From Sphingobacteriaceae bacterium (GTDB lineage Bacteria > Bacteroidota > Bacteroidia > Sphingobacteriales > Sphingobacteriaceae): DNA of 64,000 nt. Shown here in pieces: positions 35,858 through 43,797 of the stretch (position 1 is its first letter; the number at the start of each line of letters is the position of its first letter). The notes under the pieces were generated by a model. That model had not been told where the DNA came from. It did no database searches and saw nothing but the letters and a program-made list of their open reading frames with translations. The stretch covers positions 124,001 to 188,000 of the forward strand of contig JAGIAD010000005.1 of assembly GCA_017745075.1 (NCBI GenBank), in the 5' to 3' direction. The position numbers and the translations under genes were made by a program.

Positions 35858-36559
35858 TTATGGAGTAGTAACTGCAACAGGTAAAATCTTGCCATTAAAA
35901 AATTTCTGTCCGGTTTTTGCGAAATCAGCTACATATTTTCCCATTTCGAAAGCCATTACCGGACTTTGGTAACCCGGAAAAGCGGCTTCGAGCATTTCAG
36001 TCTGTGCCGATCCTAAGGCCAGGCAATTAATCTTGATTCCTGTTTCGGCCAATTCAAATGCCAAACATTCAGTTAAAGTATGCAACGCCGCTTTACTGGC
36101 CGAGTAGGCAGAAAGACCAGGAAATTTAACACTTCCTTGAAAGCCACCCATGCTGCCAATATTTACAATATGGCTTCCGTTTTTCATTAAAGGTATCAGG
36201 TTTTGGATCATCCTGAAGTGCGAAATCACATTGCTCTGTAACATTTCGCCCAAATCAACTTCGGTGGTTTCTAAAAATGGTTTATTAATTAAAGCACCGG
36301 CATTGTTGATCAGGATATCGATCGTACCTAATCGCTCCCTTAAAAAAGGGACCAGTGCCGCATAATCGTCGTTTACAATATCGAATTCTACCGGTAAAAG
36401 AGTGCAATCGGGGTTGATGCCACGGGCAATCTCCAGCAGCTTACGTAATTTATCGGCCGAACGGGCAATGGCAACAATTTTATTTTCTTTATGTAAGCTA
36501 AACTCTAAAGCTGTTTCGAAACCGATTCCGCTACTGGCACCTGTAATTATAATGTTCAT
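35858..36559 (-). CDS. Short-chain dehydrogenase/reductase (SDR)
   Basis: 233 residues. The cofactor motif TGASSGIG is at the N-terminus, NNAG lies in DILINNAGALINKPF, and the catalytic triad is S in IVNIGSMGGFQGS with Y and K in AYSASKAALHTLTE. This is the classical SDR pattern, an NAD(P)H-dependent oxidoreductase acting on carbonyl or alcohol groups. Substrate not predictable. Upstream (higher coordinates) lies an intergenic stretch full of palindromes. Confidence 0.93.
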   Translation of the reverse strand: MNIIITGASSGIGFETALEFSLHKENKIVAIARSADKLRKLLEIARGINPDCTLLPVEFDIVNDDYAALVPFLRERLGTIDILINNAGALINKPFLETTEVDLGEMLQSNVISHFRMIQNLIPLMKNGSHIVNIGSMGGFQGSVKFPGLSAYSASKAALHTLTECLAFELAETGIKINCLALGSAQTEMLEAAFPGYQSPVMAFEMGKYVADFAKTGQKFFNGKILPVAVTTP

Positions 36560-36608
36560 TAAAAGGAATTAAAAATTGTTGTAAAGTTAAATGGTTCTTT
36601 AATTATAG

Positions 36609-36677
36609 TCCTCGTTTGTAACGAGGATTTTCGAAAATGGCGATTTTATCGCTGATTTTCCTGTTTAAACAGGAAAA
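36609..36677. repeat. Run of four adjacent palindromes
   Basis: In order: TCCTCGTTTGTAACGAGGA (36609-36627), ATTTTCGAAAAT (36627-36638), GCGATTTTATCGC (36640-36652), and a perfect 22-bp palindrome at 36656-36677 with centre GTTTAAAC. A related CCCCGTTATAAACGAAGACG lies at 36773-36792. The gap 36560-36799 has no gene. The layout resembles REP-type hairpin repeats that may be handled by a tyrosine transposase, but no such gene is visible. Confidence 0.65.
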
Positions 36678-36799
36678 ATAGTCCCCCGTTTAATTTCAAT
36701 TATCTTATTCAAGTTAATTAAAAAATCTTGCTTTTTGATTAAAATGCCACATTACAAATGTGAATCTCCTCCGTCCCCGTTATAAACGAAGACGATAAA

Positions 36800-38581
36800 T
36801 CAATCTTCCACAAGCAGCTGACTTACCGGGTTTTTAATCACATGTAAACCATCATTGATCAATTTGGTATGGTCTGGCTCTTTGCCTGCCTTAATTTCCA
36901 GGTATACTTGGATTTCCCTTTCCAATTGGTGATAGATTTTTTTGTGATAAATGATTTCGAGTATTTCCAGTGCACAGAGCCAATCCTGCCTGTGATCTAT
37001 TTTTAATTGTGTAAAAATATCGCCAAGTAGCTCCAGGTTTTTGCCGCTTTCCCTGATTTCCCTTACTGTTTTATATAAAGTATGCAGCTTTAAGGTTTTA
37101 TCATCATAGGTAATTTTATGTGTTTTCTCTCCGCTAATCAAAGTAATCTCTTCGTATGCATCCTTGTCTGCCGCACCGTTAAAAACCGATACAATTTTTT
37201 CGCCTACGGCCATATCGTAAGTGCCCCACTCGGGTTTAAACAATATGTTCCCATTACTTTCGGTAACAGTACAATCGTTAAAGGCAATTAAAATCAATTT
37301 ATCATCCTGCGTAACAATATCCTTAACTACTCCTGTAACTTTAATTCCACTGTCAAAAAGGAGTTCGGCGCGATTGCCCAAAGTTATTCCTATGTTTTCC
37401 AGCGCTGAATGGCTAAAATCTTCAAGTGGCTGGCTGGTATTTTTAAGTTTGCCTACCGGCGATGAAAAACCATCTGCATGGTAGTCTTTGCCGTGGCCCT
37501 TAAGCTGTTTACCGTTCAAAGCCAAAGCCGATGGGCCAGTTGTTTTAATAAAAGTAACTTCATCTGCAGCACTGATGCCCATATCCGTAAAAATACCGCT
37601 CACCTGTAAACCGGAACTGTAAACAGCAGTGGCCACATTTTTACAGGCAATGGCTTTCATTACACTTTCTGTTCCGCCGCACCTGAAAGCCATGGTATTG
37701 GCAAATTGTTCTAAAACATCAATCAGGTTTTGAAAGGTCTCGGTAACAAAAAGCTGCGGCTGTGGTTTAGTAATATCGTAAGGGTAATTAACGGTATCGA
37801 TATTGTACCAAAGTTTTTCTACATCGCTGTGCATACAGGTAGCACTTTCGCCTATAGAAGAAAGTAACCCTGCGCCGTAAATTTTAGGGTTTTCTAAGGT
37901 GCCAATCAGGCCATATTCTACTGTCCACCAGTGTAAACGACCCAAAAGGGCCATTTCTGAAGGTTCACCCATATTTTCGCTAATGTAACGCAGGTTTTTT
38001 TCGGCCTGTGCAATTTCGGCGGGATCGGCATCTACAGCCTCTTTTAAGATAGAAAGCTTTCTGATGGCCTCATAAAGTTCGAAATCTTTTGCCGAGAACA
38101 TGGCTTTTGCCCCAATTGAACCGAAGTAACTCAGGTAATTGTTGTAATCGGTATCAGCAATAATAGGAGCGTGGCCAGCACTTTCATGTATAATATCGGG
38201 AGCAGGGGTATATTCAATATGGTTAATCTGGCGGATATCGGCCGCAATAACGAGCACACGGTAAGCCTGGTATTCCATAAATGCTGCTGGGGGAATAAAG
38301 CCATCAACTGTTACTGCTCCCCAACCAATTTTACCCAGGTTATCGTTCATGGTTTGCAGATCGGGGATACGCTCAATACTTAAACCGGCTCGCTGTAAGC
38401 CTTTTATATAAGGGTAATAAGCAACATTTTTAAGATAACTGTAATTCTGGCGCATTACATAACGCCATACCGCCTGATCTACAGGTGTGTACTTTTCGTA
38501 GTTTTGAGCAACAATAAATTGCTTTAAATGGTTTGGCAATTTAGCTACCTGCGCATTATTAAAATCATTAAAATGGCTCAT
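36800..38581 (-). CDS. Aromatic amino acid hydroxylase (phenylalanine 4-monooxygenase-like)
   Basis: 593 residues, about twice the usual bacterial length (near 290). The biopterin-dependent catalytic domain spans about 30-340: GLSIERIPDLQTMNDNLGKI, FIPPAAFMEYQA, then the iron site H132 and H137 in DIIHESAGHAP and E222 in WWTVEYGLIG. The spacing H137 to E222 is 85, wider than the 41 in Chromobacterium PAH, because of an inserted helical stretch at about 160-210. The C-terminal 250 residues have no motif I know. It should turn phenylalanine to tyrosine, feeding the pathway through homogentisate whose genes lie 7 kb away. Substrate could also be tyrosine or tryptophan. Confidence 0.88.
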   Translation of the reverse strand: MSHFNDFNNAQVAKLPNHLKQFIVAQNYEKYTPVDQAVWRYVMRQNYSYLKNVAYYPYIKGLQRAGLSIERIPDLQTMNDNLGKIGWGAVTVDGFIPPAAFMEYQAYRVLVIAADIRQINHIEYTPAPDIIHESAGHAPIIADTDYNNYLSYFGSIGAKAMFSAKDFELYEAIRKLSILKEAVDADPAEIAQAEKNLRYISENMGEPSEMALLGRLHWWTVEYGLIGTLENPKIYGAGLLSSIGESATCMHSDVEKLWYNIDTVNYPYDITKPQPQLFVTETFQNLIDVLEQFANTMAFRCGGTESVMKAIACKNVATAVYSSGLQVSGIFTDMGISAADEVTFIKTTGPSALALNGKQLKGHGKDYHADGFSSPVGKLKNTSQPLEDFSHSALENIGITLGNRAELLFDSGIKVTGVVKDIVTQDDKLILIAFNDCTVTESNGNILFKPEWGTYDMAVGEKIVSVFNGAADKDAYEEITLISGEKTHKITYDDKTLKLHTLYKTVREIRESGKNLELLGDIFTQLKIDHRQDWLCALEILEIIYHKKIYHQLEREIQVYLEIKAGKEPDHTKLINDGLHVIKNPVSQLLVED

Positions 38582-38714
38582 GGTTATTTATGAAATAAGT
38601 TGGTCGGCAGCTAAGTTAGGATGTTGTTTTTATCTTAACAAGAAAGCAGCTGCATAAATTAACAGGTGAACATCATAAAGGTTTCGGATGATTAAAATGG
38701 TTGAGTGGGTAATT

Positions 38715-39112
38715 GGAAAAGGTACTGTAGCATTCCATCTGGCGGCTCCGGTCGGGCTGTTCGCTATATCTTTGCTGCCCTTCGACTCCGCTCAGGCTGA
38801 CAGCAAAGGATGCCGCTTCCATCCCGTTTAGGTAGAAGGGTTCGTGCTAATGAACTCGGTTTTCTTTGCAATTTCTGATAAAAACGAAAATAGGGGCACT
38901 ATTTATGCGACCTAAACCCGACTGGCGCGTAAAGCCCGGAGCGAGGTACGAGTGAGGACTTGAAGCGAAGGCGGGACTGTAGAAACCCAAAAGCTTGTGT
39001 AACTGCTTTCCAAAAAAAGATTTGATTGTTGATAAGGAAAGGCGCTGTAGCATTATATCGAGAGGCTCCTCTCAGGCTGACAGCAAAGGATGCCGCTTCC
39101 ATCCCGTTTAGA
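38715..39112. repeat. Composite repeat region between the hydroxylase and GtrA genes
   Basis: An exact 41-bp direct repeat beginning CTCAGGCTGACAGCAAAGGA occurs at 38791-38831 and 39071-39111. Each copy follows a related GTAGCATT segment (near 38730 and 39050). Between them, 38911-38979 is an inverted copy of the segment found in the 1.8-2.6 kb array. The whole gap 38582-39194 has no gene; the predicted open frames in it follow the repeats. Confidence 0.8.
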
Positions 39113-39194
39113 TACAGAGGCTCATGGAACTGTTTTTCTAGAAAAATAATTTGATTATCCAGGCATCATGCACCACTATTACCCGCATTGAAAA

Positions 39195-39704
39195 TTAATC
39201 TTTCTTCTCTTTTTTACCACCGATTTTCTTCACACTGAAAGTAAAGTAGTGTTGGTACAGGTAACTAAATATGGCCATTAAAACCGAAACCAGAACCCTC
39301 GAAAGCATAGATAGCGTTGGGTAATCGCGTAAAAGTTCCAGTAAAAATTTTAACAGTACATAATTGGCCAGGATATTAATGAATTGAAGATTCAGAAACC
39401 TAAACAACTGTACCCGTCCTTTCAGCTCGCTGTGCGTAAATATAACGTATTTATTAAGCAAGAAACTGGTTGGGATGGCAATGGCATAGTCTACCAGCAA
39501 TGACGCCGTTTCTCTTTGAAGCACAATTACCCCAAAGTTTACAGCTTCGGTTTTAAAGATGAAAAAGTAAGCGAAATAATAACTTAAAATGCCCAGCAAC
39601 AATGTGCTGCCACCAGTAGCCAGATACCTGAAATTATGTAAAGAAATAAATTTTTTAAATGGAGGGTGAAAAAAATCTATCGTAGCTAAAATGGCGTTAC
39701 GCAT
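39195..39704 (-). CDS. GtrA family membrane protein
   Basis: 169 residues with four hydrophobic segments (about 28-50, 60-82, 103-122, 130-148), the GtrA pattern: FRYLATGGSTLLLGILSYYF, then AIAIPTSFLLNKYVIFTHS, which is the most diagnostic part. GtrA-like proteins are thought to move lipid-linked sugars or polyisoprenyl phosphate carriers across the inner membrane. The C-terminus is basic (VKKIGGKKEKK). No glycosyltransferase gene is beside it, so its partner is unknown. Confidence 0.9.
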   Translation of the reverse strand: MRNAILATIDFFHPPFKKFISLHNFRYLATGGSTLLLGILSYYFAYFFIFKTEAVNFGVIVLQRETASLLVDYAIAIPTSFLLNKYVIFTHSELKGRVQLFRFLNLQFINILANYVLLKFLLELLRDYPTLSMLSRVLVSVLMAIFSYLYQHYFTFSVKKIGGKKEKKD

Positions 39705-39788
39705 TATTTGAAACTGTTCGTTGTTATTTTTTGGCGCAATTTACAATTAAATTTTTATTGCTAGCCTAATTAGATCATTTAAGCCATT

Positions 39789-40478
39789 TTATTGATTGTT
39801 GGAATAATATGCCGGTTGAGCTACAAAATCGATCACTGCGCACCAACTGTACGATGGATGTGGCTGGATGCTCACTCCAACTGTATTCAGTTTGTACTTT
39901 TGATCGAGCAGATTAAACCGGTGACCAAGCGAAGGTACACCACAATCCAGCAATAGGTGACATACAATGTCCAGACTGTTCGAATAACCAAAGTCTATAT
40001 TTTCGCTCATCGCTTTATTCGGAAAATATTTGGATAAACGTTTCGAAAATTTGTCGCCGTTGCTGCTTTCATGTGTATCGAGGTTGTTTCTGTTCAGATC
40101 CTGGGCATGGCTACGGCTCAAAGAAGCCAGTTTATCATCGGGATAAAATAACTGTAGATTTTTTATTCCCCTTAAATGCTTTAGTAAAGAAGTATAATAG
40201 CTATTGTTACGGGTAATCCGCAGTTCGTTATAGTTTCTGTATTGCCTTACTTTAGCGTTGTAATTGTTAATGTAATCTTCTAAAAACGTGTAGTAGAATT
40301 TTTCGCCATCAATGCGGATCAGGTTCATGTACATCACTACATTTTTCTCTTCGTTGGTTAAATAAGAAGCATTTGCTGCAGTATTGGCCCTGCGAAATTC
40401 GGCATCAGTCCATTTTTGGGCATTTGCGCCTGTAACAAAAATTAAGAATATAAGGGTAGGTAGAAGTATTTTTCGCAT
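39789..40478 (-). CDS. CAP/SCP-domain secreted protein
   Basis: 229 residues with a signal peptide (about 1-20, ending ANA). The CAP domain features KLASLSRSHAQDLNRNN, where the first histidine lies, then SENIDFGY and LGHRFNLLDQKY, which holds the second histidine, and a tail motif SYSWCAVIDFVAQP. In many bacteria such proteins are secreted; their function is usually unknown. The gene stands alone on the minus strand. Confidence 0.88.
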   Translation of the reverse strand: MRKILLPTLIFLIFVTGANAQKWTDAEFRRANTAANASYLTNEEKNVVMYMNLIRIDGEKFYYTFLEDYINNYNAKVRQYRNYNELRITRNNSYYTSLLKHLRGIKNLQLFYPDDKLASLSRSHAQDLNRNNLDTHESSNGDKFSKRLSKYFPNKAMSENIDFGYSNSLDIVCHLLLDCGVPSLGHRFNLLDQKYKLNTVGVSIQPHPSYSWCAVIDFVAQPAYYSNNQ

Positions 40479-40594
40479 CTGATGGTTTTCATGGATAACG
40501 CCATTTGATGCAGATTATTTTCTGGTTGGGAATTTAGGAAGTATTTAGGGTAAAGCGCTTAGTGGTTAGCGTTGACTAATTGCCTGAAAAAAAT

Positions 40595-40651
40595 ACCACA
40601 AAGGCACGACGACACAAAGAAATAGCCTTCGTGTCCAGGTGCCTTTGTGGT
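40595..40651 (-). terminator. Long hairpin, likely terminator of the SDR gene
   Basis: Arms ACCACAAAGGCAC (40595-40607) and GTGCCTTTGTGGT (40639-40651) are perfect; inner GACACAAAG and CTTCGTGTC also pair. On the minus strand the hairpin is followed by ATTTTTTT. It lies 17 bases past the stop of the SDR gene and resembles a widespread ACCACAAAGGCAC repeat. Confidence 0.7.
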
Positions 40652-40668
40652 TAAAAAATGCAAGTAGC

Positions 40669-41433
40669 TTATAAAAACATACCGCCTGATGCTTCAATAC
40701 GTTGTGCATTTATCCATCTTGCATCTTCAGTACATAAGAATGCTACTACACCACCAATATCATCAGGTAAGCCTACTCGGCCTAAGGCAGTATTAGCAGC
40801 TATCACGGCATTGAGTTGATCGTTATCGCGTACCAGGCCACCACCAAAATCGGTTTCTATGGCACCTGGAGCAATGATGTTCGATCTGATTCCCCTTGCA
40901 CCCAATTCTTTGGCCTGGTATTTTGTTAAGGTTTCCATTGCACCTTTCATTGAAGCATAAGCCGCATAGCCCGGGGTTGCAAAACGGGCCAGTCCCGATG
41001 AAACATTGATGATTCCGCCACCATCATTTAACAAAGGCAAAGCTTTTTGGGTTAAAAAGAAAGCACCCTTATAATGGATATTTACCAGGGCATCAAATTG
41101 TTCCTCGGTAGTATCGGCAAATGAGGCGTGGATACCAATGCCGGCATTATTGATCAGGAAGTCGAATTTTTCTGTATTGAAAACAGATTTTAGCACACTT
41201 TTAACTTCCGTAAAAAAGCTATCGAAAGTTTTAGCGTCGCCAACATTTAACTGTATTGCAGCCGCGGGTACACCCAACTCTTTAATTTCGTTTACCGTAT
41301 CTTCTGCTTCCTCTTTTTTAGATTGATAGGTAACAATTACACCTATTCCTTTTGCCGCAATTTTTAACGCAGCATTTTTGCCTAGTCCGCGGCTACCACC
41401 GGTTACCAGGGCAATTTTATTTTGTGTTTCCAT
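40669..41433 (-). CDS. Short-chain dehydrogenase/reductase (SDR)
   Basis: 254 residues. TGGSRGLG cofactor motif at the N-terminus, NNAG in FLINNAGIGIHASFA, and the catalytic S of IINVSSGLARF, Y and K of AAYASMKGAMETLT. The end DARWINAQRIEASGGMFL is typical of FabG-like SDRs. The AraC-like regulator gene is 89 bases upstream in the same direction, a common arrangement for a regulated oxidoreductase. Substrate unknown. Confidence 0.93.
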   Translation of the reverse strand: METQNKIALVTGGSRGLGKNAALKIAAKGIGVIVTYQSKKEEAEDTVNEIKELGVPAAAIQLNVGDAKTFDSFFTEVKSVLKSVFNTEKFDFLINNAGIGIHASFADTTEEQFDALVNIHYKGAFFLTQKALPLLNDGGGIINVSSGLARFATPGYAAYASMKGAMETLTKYQAKELGARGIRSNIIAPGAIETDFGGGLVRDNDQLNAVIAANTALGRVGLPDDIGGVVAFLCTEDARWINAQRIEASGGMFL

Positions 41434-41522
41434 TCTATTTATTTTATTTGCTAAACAAAATTAGATGGAATTTGGCTGTAAAAATGGTGACAGCTTAAGT
41501 AAAAATGGTGACTGTTTAAGTT

Positions 41523-41930
41523 TTATGTGGTGATAATTTCCTTATTTGTAGCTAACGACCCGAAATAAGCCTCCCGATATTGTTTGGGCGTTTGGCCGGT
41601 GAAGTGTTTAAAAAACTTGGTAAAGTTAGACGGATCGTAAGTTAATATCCTGGCAATTTCGGCAATGGGCATGCTCACATTCTGTAACATTGCTTTGGAA
41701 ATTTCCATTAAACGCTCCTCGAAAAAGAAACATGGCGAATGCCCGGTAGCGGCCTTAATAGTATTGCTTAAATGAGTGGGGTGTACATGGATTAAATCGG
41801 CGAAATCTCTTACCTCAAACATTTCCGTGGCACGGCCAGATACAATGTCGTCAAGGTGTTTGTCTAATTCTTTTAAATAATCTGCTGCAATTTCATGTCG
41901 ACGGGCAAAAAACTTCTGTGGAATTTTCAT
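41523..41930 (-). CDS. AraC-family DNA-binding protein (HTH domain only)
   Basis: 135 residues. Only the helix-turn-helix part is present: VRDFADLIHVHPTHLSNTIK, then MPIAEIARILTYDPSNFTKF and FKHFTGQTPKQYREAY. A cupin sensor domain is absent, but the helical N-terminus (about 1-35) may take its place. Members with this structure are found next to SDR genes in Bacteroidota. It should control the adjacent SDR gene; this is inferred from proximity. Confidence 0.88.
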   Translation of the reverse strand: MKIPQKFFARRHEIAADYLKELDKHLDDIVSGRATEMFEVRDFADLIHVHPTHLSNTIKAATGHSPCFFFEERLMEISKAMLQNVSMPIAEIARILTYDPSNFTKFFKHFTGQTPKQYREAYFGSLATNKEIITT

Positions 41931-42045
41931 ATAAATGATTTTGATCGCTGAACAAATATACCATCAAAGCCAGTGATTTTGAAATAGCTGGTATACATTT
42001 GTATTTTGCTGTTGAGAGATTATAGGTCAAAAAATCCGTTTATAA

Positions 42046-42078
42046 AACAAAAGCCGCTGATTTAAGGATCAACGGCTT
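42046..42078 (-). terminator. Terminator of the DUF6252-like gene
   Basis: AAGCCGCTGAT (42051-42061) pairs with ATCAACGGCTT (42068-42078), one mismatch or wobble, and on the minus strand is followed by TTGTTTT. It lies 20 bases past the stop at 42098. Confidence 0.7.
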
Positions 42079-42097
42079 AAATATTTTTAAAATACTT

Positions 42098-42970
42098 TTA
42101 TAATTTACTCAAAGGTAAATCAAAAGTTCCGTCTGTAATATTTACTGATGTATTTATGGTTGTATTCTGATTGGCTCCACTGAAGAAAAATGTTCCTTTC
42201 AACTTATTTCCGGCTTCGCTGGTAATAACCAATGTACCCGCATCAGCGTAAAATGAACCGGTTTGACTTTGGTCTTTCATATAAATACCAACGCCGTCTT
42301 TTGCTAAGTCGTAAGTACCTACGCCTTTGTATTCGTTTATCGAGATAGCCAGGCGTTTATCGCCATTTACTGTTGTAATGGTTAATAATTTGCCTGCAGG
42401 AGAATTTATAGATACCGCTTCGCCGGTAAAGCCAATGGCAGTGCCATCTACTTTTGCATTTAAATTGTTGGTGCTATTATTCGATTCAGGGACTTTTAAC
42501 GGCACCAAACTGATGTTAAACTGGCCTTCGCTAATGGTTTTTGTGGCTGAAGTGGCATAATTTTGTCCTTTAAATTCGAAAGTACCTTTAATATACTGGC
42601 CAGCCAAATAGCTTGTAACCTTAATTGTACCATCAGAAGTGCTGAGGTAAGCCTCCTGAAGTCCCAGATTATTTGGAAGATAAGTGGCTATATTACTATC
42701 AGATAAAGTATAAGTGCCCACGCCCTTAAAATCGCTGATTACCAGGCTAAAACCAGTGGTTACTTTATTGCCCAGAAGCTGGAGCGTTGTTTTTCCGTCG
42801 ATTACATAGGTTTGTGCTGTGGCTATTGTGCATTTCAATAAAACACCGTCAACTTTTCCACTCATGGATGAAGCATCCCAATCAGGGCGGTAATCGATTT
42901 CTTTTTTACAGGATGCGGTAACCAGAAGGCATATCAATGCCAATAAGGGCAATTTAAATGGGATTTTCAC
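42098..42970 (-). CDS. DUF6252-like lipoprotein with duplicated domain
   Basis: 290 residues. Lipoprotein signal with lipobox near TASC (cysteine about residue 21). The body holds two related halves: SGKVDGVLLKC with SDFKGVGTYTLSD, and LNAKVDGTAIGF with INEYKGVGTYDLA, so an internal duplication is clear. The pattern resembles DUF6252, seen in surface lipoproteins of Bacteroidota, of unknown function. The protein probably sits in the outer membrane. It has its own terminator. Confidence 0.75.
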   Translation of the reverse strand: MKIPFKLPLLALICLLVTASCKKEIDYRPDWDASSMSGKVDGVLLKCTIATAQTYVIDGKTTLQLLGNKVTTGFSLVISDFKGVGTYTLSDSNIATYLPNNLGLQEAYLSTSDGTIKVTSYLAGQYIKGTFEFKGQNYATSATKTISEGQFNISLVPLKVPESNNSTNNLNAKVDGTAIGFTGEAVSINSPAGKLLTITTVNGDKRLAISINEYKGVGTYDLAKDGVGIYMKDQSQTGSFYADAGTLVITSEAGNKLKGTFFFSGANQNTTINTSVNITDGTFDLPLSKL

Positions 42971-43018
42971 GAGGGTTAATTTGTTGTGGTTAAATAATTT
43001 GGCGCTAAGATAAATAAT

Positions 43019-43705
43019 TTAGTCAAACGCTAATGAAAAGGTGTGCAGCTTTTTAACAGATCTTTCCCGCTGGTACCAGTCATTATAAACCAGTTCAATC
43101 TGTTTAACATCAAAAGTACCGAAATCAAAGTTCCTGTATTCTTGTACCAGATCAATCAGTGCCGCCTGGTTTTTTAGTTCCGATCTGAAACGGATAACGG
43201 TTGAATGTGCCGTTTGGATGGCATACCTTTTATCGATGCTCTGTTGCAGGTCTGAATTTTTAAAGGTTTTGCGAAGATCATCCCTGATTTCGTTTAAAGT
43301 GTCGGTTAAAAAACCTTGGATGAGTATGCAGGAAGGAGAGGCCGTAAGTCCTTTAAACTGGATTTTGAAACTTTTATGCCTCGATAAAACTTCGCTAATA
43401 AGATCGATATAATCCTGAACATGGATATCCCTTAAATTAAAGCCGTCATAACAGGAAATGATGGACATTAAAGTGATATGGATATCAGCATTTTGATAAT
43501 AATATTGCTCCGGCTCAATGGCTTTTGCCTCAATTAAAAACTGCTGAATATTATGATTGGTAGCCGTATCGGGTCTGATCACCAAAGTAATGCCAAAGCG
43601 TTTGTCGGTGTCAGAATCTATTAAATGATCTATTTCATAGTTTCCTTCAGCTATTTTGGCAATCGAATCCCTGTAAAGTTTGTTATAATGTTCGGTTAAA
43701 TCCAT
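43019..43705 (-). CDS. 2H phosphoesterase-like protein (2'-5' RNA ligase family)
   Basis: 228 residues. Two HxT motifs are visible, H76-I-T78 in DIHITLMSII and H167-S-T169 in TAHSTVIRFR, spaced as in the 2H phosphoesterase superfamily, and the second half repeats the beta-alpha layout of the first. Members act on cyclic phosphodiesters of RNA or nucleotides. No signal peptide, so cytoplasmic. The gene is separated from glyS by a strong terminator. Substrate unknown. Confidence 0.7.
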   Translation of the reverse strand: MDLTEHYNKLYRDSIAKIAEGNYEIDHLIDSDTDKRFGITLVIRPDTATNHNIQQFLIEAKAIEPEQYYYQNADIHITLMSIISCYDGFNLRDIHVQDYIDLISEVLSRHKSFKIQFKGLTASPSCILIQGFLTDTLNEIRDDLRKTFKNSDLQQSIDKRYAIQTAHSTVIRFRSELKNQAALIDLVQEYRNFDFGTFDVKQIELVYNDWYQRERSVKKLHTFSLAFD

Positions 43706-43714
43706 TTCTCTTAT

Positions 43715-43747
43715 ACAAAAAAGTCGCAGGGATAAAACCTGCGACTT
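43715..43747 (-). terminator. Terminator of glyS
   Basis: Perfect 10-bp stem AAGTCGCAGG (43721-43730) with CCTGCGACTT (43738-43747), followed on the minus strand by TTTTTTG. It ends the glyS transcript before the 2H phosphoesterase gene. Confidence 0.85.
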
Positions 43748-43763
43748 GATATTATCTGGTTGG

Positions 43764-43788
43764 ATGCTGAAATAAATTCAGCATGACG
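43764..43788. repeat. Short TGCTGAA...TTCAGCATGACG hairpin repeat
   Basis: ATGCTGA, AATAAAT, TCAGCATGACG. The same pattern, an inverted CTGAA/TTCAG around A/T bases followed by ATGACG, recurs many times at 59.1-59.75 kb, so it is a dispersed element. Confidence 0.55.
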
Positions 43789-43797
43789 ATTTTCGTT

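Noticed and set aside
38847..39102. Minus-strand open frames of 67 and 68 codons
   Set aside because: They lie within the repeat copies at 38.7-39.1 kb and are not protein-like.
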